The position numbers and the translations under genes are program-made. From Clostridiales bacterium (GTDB lineage Bacteria > Bacillota > Clostridia > Peptostreptococcales > Anaerovoracaceae): 64,000 nt of DNA. Location of the stretch: positions 62,001-126,000 of the forward strand of contig JAAZCE010000026.1 in NCBI GenBank assembly GCA_012513435.1, written 5' to 3'. Below are positions 39,007 through 48,026 of this stretch, in pieces; position 1 is the first letter of the stretch; the number at the start of each line of letters is the position of its first letter. A model generated the notes under the pieces. It worked only from the letters and a program-made list of their open reading frames with translations. It made no database searches and had not been told where the DNA came from.

Positions 39007-39884
39007 AGTATATTAAAGATAACATACAGTCCTACCAGGATTACGATGGTGCCAACGAGTACAAGATACATCTGCCATATCTCAACTTTGTTATCCATAA
39101 AGTACAGATTATTATCAAATCCATCCTTTATGACGTCCACCACTTCCTTAGGAAAATATTCTTCCTCCATTTCCATCAACGAGCCTCCCATAAGATGCTT
39201 GTGCAGCAACACCGTTCCATAAGTACCCGGCAGACAGGTGATGAAGTTCTGAATGCTTTCCGAAAACTGAGCAATAGGCATATATGCACCACACACAAAT
39301 CCGTAGGCGGCACTGATAATAGTGCTTACTGCTGCAATGCCGCCCTGACTGGTCAGGAAAAAACAAACCAAGGAAGAAAAGGCCGTACCGAAGAGCACCA
39401 TAATAAACACGTCGACAATTACCAGTAATGCATCCTGAGTAGATAGATACCAGCCCACCTGTGACAGATATATAAACCCCACCGCCGTTGTAATATAACA
39501 TATTATCCCCGTTATAAGCGCCGTGGAAACATAATAGCTCAGCCCGATAACGGAACGCTTGACAGGAGCTATAGTTATATCGTCTCTTGCGCCCGTCACC
39601 TTGTCCTGCACCATAATCATGTTGGCACTAAAAGCCACGGTCACACAGCATACGGCCAGAAGTGATGAAAAGAGCCAACCGCCCACAAATCCGTCTATTA
39701 TAGATTCAGGCACGTCAATGTTGGACGGAACACTTGAATGAAAGCTATCCTCGTAGACTTTCCCCAAAAATGTAATAAATAAAAGCAGCAGTATCAGCGG
39801 TGCCACCATGGCAGTAAATAAAGTCCCCTTATCCTTAAAAAACAGTTTAGTATTACGCCCTATCAAATATCCAAGTGTTCTCAT
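38991..39884 (-). CDS. ABC-2 type transporter permease
   Basis: A 297-residue permease with six membrane segments. The amino end FLKDKGTLFTAMVAPLILLL, a large outer loop, and helices such as NMIMVQDKVTGARDDITIAPV are those of the ABC-2/DrrB type, used to export drugs, polysaccharide precursors or peptides. It starts four bases into the end of the ATPase gene, so the two make one exporter. Substrate cannot be told. Its 3' end lies over a two-way terminator. Confidence 0.88.
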   Translation of the reverse strand: MRTLGYLIGRNTKLFFKDKGTLFTAMVAPLILLLLFITFLGKVYEDSFHSSVPSNIDVPESIIDGFVGGWLFSSLLAVCCVTVAFSANMIMVQDKVTGARDDITIAPVKRSVIGLSYYVSTALITGIICYITTAVGFIYLSQVGWYLSTQDALLVIVDVFIMVLFGTAFSSLVCFFLTSQGGIAAVSTIISAAYGFVCGAYMPIAQFSESIQNFITCLPGTYGTVLLHKHLMGGSLMEMEEEYFPKEVVDVIKDGFDNNLYFMDNKVEIWQMYLVLVGTIVILVGLYVIFNILKKRG

Positions 39885-40807
39885 CTCTCGTCCCCTCCTG
39901 TCAGCGTTTTGCCTGTCACCGCCAGGAAAACGTCGTCCATCTTCCCCTTAGTTATCTCATAGTCAGTAAATATCTCAGGATGTGCCACGATGAGCCTGGT
40001 AGCAGTTTCCGTGTCCGGCACTGCAATGCAATAGGCGTCTCTGATTTCTGAAATAGGTCTTCCGAAGCTTTCCGCTTGCTCTTTGGTTGCTCCGTAAAGG
40101 GTTATAAAGTCACCTGTATAGGCGTTTTTTAGCTCAAGAGGCGTACCGTCGGCTACGATTTTACCGTTATCCAGTATGACTACATAATCCGCATCGGCTG
40201 CCTCTTCCATGTAATGGGTGGTTAAAAATACGGTTATACCCTCGGTTTTTCTCAAATAGCCTATTACATTCCAAAGAGTTTTTCTCGTCTGAGGATCCAG
40301 CCCCGTAGTCGGTTCATCAAGAATCAAGATCTTCGGTCTGTGAAGCAGGGCTCTGGCTATATCTATACGCCTGCGCTGCCCGCCAGAAAGCTTACCTACG
40401 TTTCGCTTCAGCAAATCTCCAAATTCCAGAAGTTGGGTAAGCTCCCTGAGCCGTTCCTTAAACTCTTTTCCCGTAATCCCGTAGAGAGCCCCGCGGCTTC
40501 TGAGATTGTCCTGAACAGTCAAGGCCTTGTCTAATACGGAATTCTGGAATACGACTCCCAGTTCCCTCTTTATCTTGTCTGCGCTGTGGTCCAGGTCTGT
40601 GCCGTCTATAATGACGCTGCCTTCATTCTTAGAAAGCTGCGCGCACATTATGGATATAGTCGTGCTCTTGCCTGCTCCGTTCAGCCCCAGAAAAGCAAAA
40701 AGCTCTCCTTCCTTTACGCGAAAGCTAATATCCCGAACCGCCTTGATATCTCCAAAGTTCTTGCTTAGATGCTCTATTTCTATAATGTTCTTCTTAGTGC
40801 TTTTCAT
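39881..40807 (-). CDS. ABC transporter ATP-binding protein (DrrA/CcmA-type)
   Basis: A 308-residue ABC ATPase. Walker A is GLNGAGKST, the Q-loop VFQNSVLDKAL, signature LSGGQRRRI, Walker B ILILDEP and H-loop TTHYMEEAA. Length and the extra carboxyl region (about 220-308) are those of the DrrA type that pairs with ABC-2 permeases. The ATG at 40807 is preferred to one 14 codons upstream, which lies inside the end of the preceding gene; GGGGGAA is upstream. It overlaps the permease gene by four bases and follows the DUF2804 gene closely. Confidence 0.88.
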   Translation of the reverse strand: MKSTKKNIIEIEHLSKNFGDIKAVRDISFRVKEGELFAFLGLNGAGKSTTISIMCAQLSKNEGSVIIDGTDLDHSADKIKRELGVVFQNSVLDKALTVQDNLRSRGALYGITGKEFKERLRELTQLLEFGDLLKRNVGKLSGGQRRRIDIARALLHRPKILILDEPTTGLDPQTRKTLWNVIGYLRKTEGITVFLTTHYMEEAADADYVVILDNGKIVADGTPLELKNAYTGDFITLYGATKEQAESFGRPISEIRDAYCIAVPDTETATRLIVAHPEIFTDYEITKGKMDDVFLAVTGKTLTGGDER

Positions 40808-40842
40808 GCTCTCTTCCCCCTCTAAGATTGTATGCTGCTTTC

Positions 40843-41901
40843 CTACCATTTATTGAAAACCTTCTCCGCAAACCCGAAAAAGTCCTTAAGCTCTATTACA
40901 CCGCCATCGTCCAGCACCGCCTTACCCGTGAATCTGCCGAAGACCTGATGCTGATCTGAACAAATAAGCCCTACGCTGGTTTTTGATGCTCTGTCCAGCA
41001 CCGGTTCAAAATCCATTTCAAAACGTCCGTCATCACTGGTGAATGTCCAAGGCTTCATGTAATCGTCACTGCCCTTTTCGTCCTTGTGTATGTTAAAGCG
41101 CACCTGTGACAGCTTATGAGCCTTGCCGTCGTAAAAAATCATGTTTTCCGTGGCTGCCGAAGTGTCGCCGAAGCCATATCCGATGTTAAAGCCAAATGGC
41201 TTTCCTTGGTAAGTTCCGGACCCGCTTCCCCAGTACCATGTATTTTTGTATGTCCACACTCCTCTGCCCCAGTCAAGCAGACCGAAAGAATATGCCGGAT
41301 CAAATGTGTACTTTCGTCCCTGCATTTCCACAAAACCTGAGGCAGGCATACAGTTTATCTTCTGGTTGTAGTAAAATGCAGTATCCTTTTCTGCAAAAGG
41401 CACCGCTATAACCATAGTATCAGCCCCTTCTCTACCCTTGTCGCCGCTCTCAGGAGTTCCCAGTACTATCTCTCCTCTTATAGGCTCTTTATGGTAAAAG
41501 TCATCCATCTTGAAGCTCAATACCCTACGATGTCCGTCGTTCTTGAAGGAAAGAAAATAGTTTTTTGCAAAGATTTCCGTATACCCCTTCTCCGAGGTTG
41601 AGGGCAGTCCGGTCTTCCCCCTGGGCATAAGCCTCATTGGGCTTTTGGTTTTCTCACTCTGCTTTTCAAAATCAAGGATGGATATGCTGTCAAGGCCCAT
41701 ATAGGAATTGTCTGCTATAGTAAGGGCTACCCCTACCTTGCCGTCTGTAATCAGGTAATAATCCCATTCCTTTATCCTTAAACTGCCGGCTTTTATGGCA
41801 GATCTGCTATAATCCAGTACGAGATTTGTAGCATAGCCTGCCTCTGTAAGCCTGCCCTTTTCATCAAGAAGCGGCTTTTTTTCTGTGATTTGATGCTGCA
41901 T
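40843..41901 (-). CDS. DUF2804 family protein
   Basis: A 352-residue protein of the DUF2804 family, beta-rich and lacking a signal peptide. Typical parts are KPLLDEKGRLTEAGYA at the amino end and TYKNTWYWGSGSG, followed by GKPFGFNIGYGFGDTS. No activity has been shown; a lipocalin-like or tocopherol-cyclase-like fold has been proposed for such proteins. The start at 41901 is fixed by GAGGAGG five bases upstream; an ATG ten codons earlier lacks a ribosome site. It is directly upstream of the ABC exporter genes on the same strand and is probably in their operon. Confidence 0.8.
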   Translation of the reverse strand: MQHQITEKKPLLDEKGRLTEAGYATNLVLDYSRSAIKAGSLRIKEWDYYLITDGKVGVALTIADNSYMGLDSISILDFEKQSEKTKSPMRLMPRGKTGLPSTSEKGYTEIFAKNYFLSFKNDGHRRVLSFKMDDFYHKEPIRGEIVLGTPESGDKGREGADTMVIAVPFAEKDTAFYYNQKINCMPASGFVEMQGRKYTFDPAYSFGLLDWGRGVWTYKNTWYWGSGSGTYQGKPFGFNIGYGFGDTSAATENMIFYDGKAHKLSQVRFNIHKDEKGSDDYMKPWTFTSDDGRFEMDFEPVLDRASKTSVGLICSDQHQVFGRFTGKAVLDDGGVIELKDFFGFAEKVFNKW

Positions 41902-42038
41902 AATTACCTCCTCAGCCCCCTTGTTTTTCACTTAATTATACAATACCATTTAAAATAAGACAAGGAACCACTTGTTGCTGATAAAATTACCGCCCCTGTG
42001 GATTTTCTATGCTATAATACTTGCCATAAGGACGGTAA

Positions 42039-42527
42039 ATGAAAATGAAAGAACAAAAAACCAATGTAATGCGCATATTGGATAAAAGTAAAATCGCCTA
42101 TAAAAGCCATGACTATTCCCACACCGGAGTAATAAGCGGAACGGAAGTGGCGGCAGCACTGGGCCAGAACCCCAAGCAGGTATTCAAAACACTGGTTACA
42201 GAAGGCAAATCGGGGAATCACTATGTCTTTGTCATTCCTGTAGAGGATGAGCTAGATTTAAAAAAAGCCGCCAAAAGCGTAGGCGAAAAATACGTTGAAA
42301 TGATAAAGCAAAAAGACATGCTAAAAATCACAGGCTACATCCACGGCGGATGCTCCCCTATTGGCATGAAGAAGCCATTTACAACTGTCATAAATAACAC
42401 GGCGGCTGAATACGCTACCATCATATTCAGCGCCGGTAAAATCGGACATCAGGTAGAACTTGGTATTGATAGGCTGAGAAAGGTCATAGACTTTGATTTA
42501 GTCGATGTTGTGAAAAACATGCATTAA
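42039..42527 (+). CDS. ybaK: Cys-tRNA(Pro)/Cys-tRNA(Cys) deacylase, YbaK/EbsC
   Basis: A 162-residue editing enzyme that hydrolyses Cys-tRNA(Pro). The protein has the YbaK pattern: KTLVTEGKSGNHYVFVIPVEDELDLKK, with the conserved Lys, and GGCSPIGMKKPFTTVI, the active-site GGxSPxG loop. Length is normal for the family. It is a single gene, divergent from the DUF2804 operon, and followed by a hairpin terminator. A diverged copy of codons 105-141 lies 300 bases downstream. Confidence 0.93.
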   Translation: MKMKEQKTNVMRILDKSKIAYKSHDYSHTGVISGTEVAAALGQNPKQVFKTLVTEGKSGNHYVFVIPVEDELDLKKAAKSVGEKYVEMIKQKDMLKITGYIHGGCSPIGMKKPFTTVINNTAAEYATIIFSAGKIGHQVELGIDRLRKVIDFDLVDVVKNMH

Positions 42528-42544
42528 ATATTTCTTAATAAAGA

Positions 42545-42585
42545 AATAACCGCCCAAGCTCACATCTTAGCGGTTATTCTTTATA
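42545..42585 (+). terminator. Terminator after ybaK
   Basis: AATAACCGC (42545-42553) pairs with GCGGTTATT (42570-42578), and a T-rich stretch (CTTTAT) follows. The loop is 16 bases. It lies 18 bases after the ybaK stop. Confidence 0.65.
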
Positions 42586-42813
42586 ATCACTTATTGAGCA
42601 ACCGTTCATTGGCTTCTCTCTTTCTTCTCACTCACACCCCCTCCATGAGTTTTCTCACATACTTTGAAAAATAAGTCAGTGATGTGCTGCGTGGGCACGA
42701 TCTTTTTTGCATGTTTTCTTGTAAAACTCAGTGTTTAGATCTCATATAGCCTTTAACTGAGGATTAAAATCATAAAACACGATGTTTTAGTAGAGAATAA
42801 TCCCGAAAACTCA
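42586..42813. other. Gene-free stretch within a decay zone
   Basis: About 230 bases between the ybaK terminator and the ybaK remnant. I see no reading frame with a ribosome site and no convincing RNA structure. Frames are broken by stops on both strands; it is likely worn-out coding DNA of unknown origin. Confidence 0.5.
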
Positions 42814-43059
42814 GTGATATGCTTTTGGATTATGGGAAGTTCCTCCTGCAGATGCTCCCCTATAGGCATGAAGAAGCAGTTTACTACCGTCATAAACATT
42901 ACAGCGGCTGAATACGCTACAATGATATTCAGCGCCAGTAAAATCGGACATCAGGTAGAGCTTGCCATTTTAGATGAGATCGCCACCAAATACAACGGCG
43001 AAGTTCATATTGATACAAGTGAAAATATGTTTGATATCAAGGTCAGTATGCAAGCATAG
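42814..43059 (+). pseudogene. Chimeric remnant: ybaK fragment joined to a histidine-kinase tail
   Basis: An open frame of 81 codons without a ribosome site. Residues 13-50 (RCSPIGMKKQFTTVINITA and on to KIGHQVEL) are a near copy of YbaK residues 106-143, and the DNA is close to 90% identical by eye. After that the frame continues LDEIATKYNGEVHIDTSENM and DIKVSM, which is not YbaK but resembles the last strand region of GHKL histidine kinases of the AgrC type. It appears to be the scar of a deletion or recombination joining two genes. Confidence 0.65.
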
Positions 43060-43070
43060 GAATTGAGCCT

Positions 43071-44204
43071 TTACTTCTTCATCTTCTCATGAAAATCAGA
43101 CATGTCCTGTGAAATTTTAATCTGCTGAGGGCACACTGCCTCACAGCTCCCACAGCCTATACATGCGCCTGGCTTTTTGTCATCAGACAATGTACTCATG
43201 GCCATAGGCGCTATGAAATCGTTGTCCGTAAAGCAGTTCTCATTATAGAGAGACAGAAGCCAGGAAATCTCCAGCCCCTGAGGACATTGACTTTCGCAGT
43301 AGCGACAGGCTGTGCAAGGGAGTACATTCTTATCAAGCATATTCTCTGCAACCTTTAGCAATGCAGTCCACTCCTCCTTGTTCAAAGGTTTTTCTTCTTC
43401 AAAGGTCTCAATATTCTCCTTTAGTTGCTTTAAGTCCGACATCCCCGAAAGAACCATCTTGATGTCAGGAATGCCCTGCAAAAATCTAAAGGCCCATGCC
43501 GGAATTTCCTCCTCTGGCCTAAGGGCCTTAAGGACTTTACTATCCTTCTGTGAAAGTGTCGCTAGCTTACCACCTCTTAAAGGCTCCATGACCCAAATAG
43601 GTATGCCATGCTTTTCCAAAATTTCCATCTTTTCCTTTGCTTTCTGGAAGGTCCAGTCCACGTAGTTTAGCTGTATCTGACAAAATTCCATGTAGCTTCC
43701 GTATTTCTCAAGGAAGCGCTCTGTCACTTCGTTACTGCCGTGCACTGAAAATCCCAGATGCCTAATACGCCCCTTTTCCTTCTGCTTCAGAAGATATTCC
43801 ATGATTCCGTATTTTGCATCTAAATACTGCTCTATATTCATTTCGCATACGTTATGAAAAAGATAAAAGTCAAAGTACTCAACATCACACTTCTTTAGCT
43901 GCGCTTCAAATATTTCCTCAACCTTAGGGATGTTTTCAAGGTCATACCCGGGAAATTTTGTCGCTAGATAATAATTCTCACGAGGATATTTTTTCAGCAG
44001 TCTTCCCATTACAGGCTCCGACTGTCCATCGTGATACCCCCAGGCGGTATCGAAGTAATTGACCCCATGCTCAACAGCATAGTCTAACATCTTTTCACTC
44101 TGAGCCTCGTCTATCTGTGAATAGACTCCATCGATTACAGGAAGGCGCATTGCTCCCATCCCTAGCATGGATAACTTTAAATCTTTAAATCCCTTATATA
44201 TCAT
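43071..44204 (-). CDS. Aldo/keto reductase with carboxyl 4Fe-4S domain
   Basis: A 377-residue two-domain protein. Residues 1-270 are an aldo/keto reductase barrel with the tetrad Asp and Tyr (FDTAWGYHDG), Lys (YLATKFPG) and His (YLFHN). The carboxyl region has two iron-sulfur motifs, CTACRYCESQCPQG and CIGCGSCEAVCPQQ. Such fusions are common in Clostridia, but substrates are unknown. A frameshifted MerR regulator gene lies six bases upstream on the same strand, the typical pairing for such a reductase. Confidence 0.9.
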   Translation of the reverse strand: MIYKGFKDLKLSMLGMGAMRLPVIDGVYSQIDEAQSEKMLDYAVEHGVNYFDTAWGYHDGQSEPVMGRLLKKYPRENYYLATKFPGYDLENIPKVEEIFEAQLKKCDVEYFDFYLFHNVCEMNIEQYLDAKYGIMEYLLKQKEKGRIRHLGFSVHGSNEVTERFLEKYGSYMEFCQIQLNYVDWTFQKAKEKMEILEKHGIPIWVMEPLRGGKLATLSQKDSKVLKALRPEEEIPAWAFRFLQGIPDIKMVLSGMSDLKQLKENIETFEEEKPLNKEEWTALLKVAENMLDKNVLPCTACRYCESQCPQGLEISWLLSLYNENCFTDNDFIAPMAMSTLSDDKKPGACIGCGSCEAVCPQQIKISQDMSDFHEKMKK

Positions 44205-44210
44205 CTTTTC

Positions 44211-44590
44211 TTACTCCTCCTCCCCGGTCAGCTTACCTGTTTTCACTGCAACCTCGTATCGTCCTATTTTGTATTCAAGACGCTCAAGGGTTTCATCTAT
44301 CTGCTTTCTCTGCTTAATCAAAGCCTCTCGCTGATTAGCCAAAAGCTGAAGTCTTGCGGGAATAGTTTCATCCCCCTCCTGATACAACCTCAGATATTCT
44401 ATCATCACCTCTACGGGAAGCCCTGCATTCCTCATGCACTTAGCCAGAATTACCCAGTTTATGTCCTCTTCCTGATAATCCGTATACCTCCAGCTATACG
44501 AGTGACAGGTGGAATCATACCTACACGTTCATAGTATCTCAAGGTGTCTGGGGAAATATCATACTTTTCACTGACCTCTTTAATAGTCAT
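44211..44590 (-). pseudogene. MerR-family regulator, frameshifted
   Basis: Starting at ATG 44590 the frame reads MTIKEVSEKYDISPDTLRYY and ERVGMIPPVTRIAGGI, a clear MerR amino-terminal winged helix, then hits a stop after RIIRKRT. One base shift near 44487 restores YTDYQEEDINWVILAKCMRN and a normal MerR coiled-coil tail that ends at 44211. The missing base would be in GGTATACGGATTATC. One deleted base accounts for everything, so a sequencing error is possible. If real, the downstream aldo/keto reductase has lost its regulator. Confidence 0.8.
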
Positions 44591-44611
44591 GGTTGTCCCT
44601 CCTGTTTTATC

Positions 44612-45590
44612 TTATTTATTGTTTCTGCCGCTCTGTAGCATATCCATTATAAAACCTGGATTTAACTCCAGGTCAATAGTTTTTTTGATATTTAATTGCA
44701 TTATCTCCCCACCGTCTATGAGTATAATGCGCTCTGCATTTTTTATGGTAGCTCTTACCTGAGCCAGCTTGTCAAAGGCTCCCTGTATCCTAGCCCCTGT
44801 CACAGCATCCAGCGCGGATGTATCCTCGTCCAGAATCAGTATCGGCAAAGAGAAATACCTCCTGCTGAACTATGCCTATATTCTTTCTCAGCTCTGCCTT
44901 ACTTAGTCTTCGGTAGCTTCATTAGCAAACGCCTTGGAGGTTCTTATCCCCGACAAGCCCAATTCTATTTCACTGTTTATTTCCGACATCTTGACCTTGA
45001 CATTTTTTGATATCCTAACCATACTCTTACGGCAAATAATGACTATCAGCAGGAATACAGGTATTATTACAAGTATTACGAGAGCCAGGCGCCACTCTAT
45101 TGTAAACATGATTATTATGGAGCCGACTATAGTCACAAAGGATATGAACAAGTCCTCAGGCCCGTGATGAGAAAGCTCTGTAATCTCAAAAAGGTCTCCT
45201 GTCATTCTGTTCATCAGCTGACCAGTCCTGTTTCTATCAAAAAATTCAAATTCAAGCTCCTGTATATGCACTAACAAATCATTGCGAAGATCCGCTTCCA
45301 CTCTCACGCCAAACATATGCCCCAGTAGGTTATAATATAATTCATAACCACCCTCAGCAAAAAAGCAATAGCAACTATGGCCATTACCGTAAAGAATGTG
45401 TGATATTCCTTTCCTGGCAGCATCCTGTTCATGGCATCTCTTGCAACCAATGGAAAGGCCAAGTCAATAAGCGATGCCACAAGAGCACAGGATAAATCCA
45501 GTATGAACAGTTTGATATGAGGCCTGAAGTATCCCAGGAGTATTCTTAATACAGGCTTCGTGTAGTCTTTTTCTTTTTCATTATTTATAT
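44612..45590 (-). pseudogene. Multidrug ABC exporter (MsbA type), frameshifted and internally deleted
   Basis: Reading leftwards from about 45590 there is no start codon, but NEKEKDYTKPVLRILLGYFR and a first pair of membrane helices are seen; one frameshift at about 45320 leads to VRVEADLRNDLLVHIQELEF and the next helices, up to GLSGIRTSKAFANEATED (44903). Then come only LRKNIGIVQQEVFLF (Q-loop region) and, after another jump, ILILDEDTSALDAV (Walker B) to the end at 44612. Walker A and the LSGGQ signature are both missing. The exporter cannot work. Confidence 0.8.
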
Positions 45591-46384
45591 TTTTGCACTG
45601 CTTGATTATAAAGCTCTAAGGCCGTTTCATAGCTCTGAATCTTATCATTATTTGTGCTTGGAGCATATCCGGAAAATCCGGAAAGTACGTTGTACTCAGT
45701 CCCTCCGTTTGTCACAGAGTCCTTGCCAATCTTAGAAATCCATACTGTATAAGTCCCGGTGTTAAAGTTGTATCGAAGAGTAGGAACCGCTTCCCCCACC
45801 GCTTTATCCTTAATATCAACAGTTGACCAGTAAAGCATGTCATCTTTTTTATTATATCGCCATGACTGGGCGCCCATCTTTTTGAGGTCAATCCCGGCTG
45901 CCTTTAATTCTTTAAGAAACTCATTAGTGTAGGCATCATCCACTCCTTCAGCTCCGGAATCCATCTTGCTAACTGTATATTTAGATAATATATCCTTAAG
46001 GCTCATTATAACACCCTTGTTACCAAAAGAATTATTGCTGTGCTTAGAACAATACACGGAGAAGCTGCTTCCATCAAATGTAGCGGTAATTATACCATCC
46101 TCTGGACAAAAGGTGTCAAAGTCAAAATTCTTGCCATAATCCCTTTGAAGTGTGGCACTGCTTATCAGTCCCTCGTTGAAGATTTCTCCTGACATATAGC
46201 TTGAGGATAGCTCTGCTTTTAGGCTTCTTCTGTTGGCATCACATGTTGCTGCTCTAGCTTCTGCCAGCTTGCCTGTAAAAATAGGGATAGAAATAACCAC
46301 CAGTATAGCTATAATTGCAACCACAATCATAAGCTCTATCAAGGTAAATCCATTATTTTGTTTTCTACATGTGTTTTTATTCAT
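45581..46384 (-). CDS. Type IV prepilin-like protein
   Basis: A 267-residue protein with a textbook prepilin leader: MNKNTCRKQNNG, then FTLIELMIVVAIIAILVVIS, with the Glu at position 5 of the mature protein and a hydrophobic helix of about 20 residues. The rest has no cysteines shared with major pilins that I can match, but includes a region CPEDGIITATFDGSSFSVYCSKH like small pseudopilins. The ATG at 46384 is chosen as the leader would otherwise be too long. No pilus assembly gene (PilB, C, D, T) is in this window; it stands alone between the hydantoinase operon and the dead exporter. Confidence 0.75.
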   Translation of the reverse strand: MNKNTCRKQNNGFTLIELMIVVAIIAILVVISIPIFTGKLAEARAATCDANRRSLKAELSSSYMSGEIFNEGLISSATLQRDYGKNFDFDTFCPEDGIITATFDGSSFSVYCSKHSNNSFGNKGVIMSLKDILSKYTVSKMDSGAEGVDDAYTNEFLKELKAAGIDLKKMGAQSWRYNKKDDMLYWSTVDIKDKAVGEAVPTLRYNFNTGTYTVWISKIGKDSVTNGGTEYNVLSGFSGYAPSTNNDKIQSYETALELYNQAVQKYK

Positions 46385-46425
46385 GATTACATTATACCTA
46401 CTACCATAAACTTTTTCAACCAAAA

Positions 46426-46448
46426 GGGACCGGCTTTCGACCGATCCC
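46426..46448 (-). terminator. Terminator after the hydantoinase operon
   Basis: GGGACCGG (46426-46433) and CCGATCCC (46441-46448) form a stem with one mismatch and a loop of seven. Reading leftwards the stem is followed by four T. It lies 28 bases after the hydantoinase-like gene stop. Confidence 0.55.
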
Positions 46449-46475
46449 CTCAAAACTCTCTGATTTAGTTATTAC

Positions 46476-48026
46476 TTATTTTAAATCTCCTGCGGCCTTT
46501 ATCTTTACCCTGTTGGTATTGCCTGGGTAATACTGAAGTGGAACATCCTCAACATCTATAATCTCGATGGTTTCTCTGACGGCTCCCGCATCAGCAGCGG
46601 CTTTTATTGCCTCCTCCTTGGCCTCCTCAAGGGCAATTTCTCTTGGAGTACTATCATAGTCTATAAGCTTTTCTACTATTCCGCTCACCTTAGATATAGC
46701 AGAGCCTATGGCATTAGCTGTGCCAAAGAATTCAGGCTTAATCACCGAGGCAGCACCCTCCAAATCCTGAGGAAGGGCAATGGAACCGCCGCCTACCAAG
46801 ATAACGTCCACATCTGCACTGGAAACCTTCATAGCGTCTATAGCGTCTTCCGCCAAAGACCTGATTGCGGCCATTGCCTTCTCTGCGAAGTCTTCTTTCA
46901 AGTGCGCAACTTTTTCCTTATCGCCTAAATCAAACATGCTCAATCTTACTGCAATATCCGTTGCGGTTATAGTGTCGCCTCCGAATATCAGCGCCTTCTT
47001 CATTATTTCATAGCCGACACTGTCAGGTCCCACAGTTACGGTGCCATCGCTTTTTTCTCTTACTATGGAGCCTCCGCCCAGCCCGATGGTTACAACATCA
47101 GGCATCCTGAAGTTAGTTCTCACGCCGCCTATAGTTGCCGCAATACTGGACTCTCTTGGGAATCCATTCTGTATTACACCAAGGTCTGTAGTTGTGCCGC
47201 CAACGTCTATTACAAGAGCATTCTCCAGCTTAGAAAGATAGCTGGCCCCTCTTATGGAGTTGGTCGGCCCACAGGCTATGGTCAGTATAGGATAACGTCT
47301 GGCATGATCCATAGTCATCAAAGTCCCGTCATTCTGAGAAAGATATATATCGGCATCGGTTATTCCCATCTCCGCAAGGGATTTAGCAAACCCTTCTGTA
47401 AAGCTCTCGGCCACATGAAACAGGGCCGCGTTGAGTATTGTCGCGTTCTCTCTTTCGATAAGTCCCATAGAGCCTATTTCACTGGAAATAGATATGTGTA
47501 CATCCTCGCCCATAACTTCGCGACATATTTCCGCAGCTCTTAGCTCATGCTCGTTCCTTACGGTAGAAAACACACATGAAATAGCAATGGATTCCACCTT
47601 GCCTCTAACTTCTTCAAAGAATTCTTTTATTCCATCCTCGTCAAGGGCTGTAAGCTCTTTGCCGTCGTATTCAAAGCCGCCTCGGACTATAGTGCTCGCA
47701 ACTACCGTTCTCCGTATGTCCTCTTCCCAGTCAACCATGGGAGGCACGCCTACGGTGGCAGGAGCTCCTATCCTCATCATCGCTACATGAGCAAGATGCT
47801 TTCGCTCCACGATAGCGTTGGTACACTGAGTTGTCCCCAGCATTGCCTGGCTTACATCCTTAGGATTTACTCCTGATTGTGACAATATAGTTCTTATAGA
47901 TTCCACTATACCGTCATATATGTCTGCTGATGTAGGGCTCTTTATCTCCGCTACCACATCGAGACTTTCATTTATCAGTACAGCATCCGTATTAGTTCCG
48001 CCTACATCTATACCAAGTTTATACAT
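46476..48026 (-). CDS. Hydantoinase/oxoprolinase family protein (HyuA-like)
   Basis: A 516-residue protein of the hydantoinase A/oxoprolinase family, ATP-dependent amide-ring hydrolases with an actin-like fold. Nucleotide motifs are GIDVGGTNTDAVLI at the start and VIDVGGTTTDLGV near residue 275; GLGGGSIV and VILVGGGSIALP follow. The domain corresponds to HyuA alone; no HyuB gene is adjacent. The ATG at 48026 has AAAGGAGG eight bases upstream. It overlaps the end of the DUF917 gene by eight bases. Substrate could be a hydantoin, 5-oxoproline or other cyclic amide. Confidence 0.85.
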   Translation of the reverse strand: MYKLGIDVGGTNTDAVLINESLDVVAEIKSPTSADIYDGIVESIRTILSQSGVNPKDVSQAMLGTTQCTNAIVERKHLAHVAMMRIGAPATVGVPPMVDWEEDIRRTVVASTIVRGGFEYDGKELTALDEDGIKEFFEEVRGKVESIAISCVFSTVRNEHELRAAEICREVMGEDVHISISSEIGSMGLIERENATILNAALFHVAESFTEGFAKSLAEMGITDADIYLSQNDGTLMTMDHARRYPILTIACGPTNSIRGASYLSKLENALVIDVGGTTTDLGVIQNGFPRESSIAATIGGVRTNFRMPDVVTIGLGGGSIVREKSDGTVTVGPDSVGYEIMKKALIFGGDTITATDIAVRLSMFDLGDKEKVAHLKEDFAEKAMAAIRSLAEDAIDAMKVSSADVDVILVGGGSIALPQDLEGAASVIKPEFFGTANAIGSAISKVSGIVEKLIDYDSTPREIALEEAKEEAIKAAADAGAVRETIEIIDVEDVPLQYYPGNTNRVKIKAAGDLK

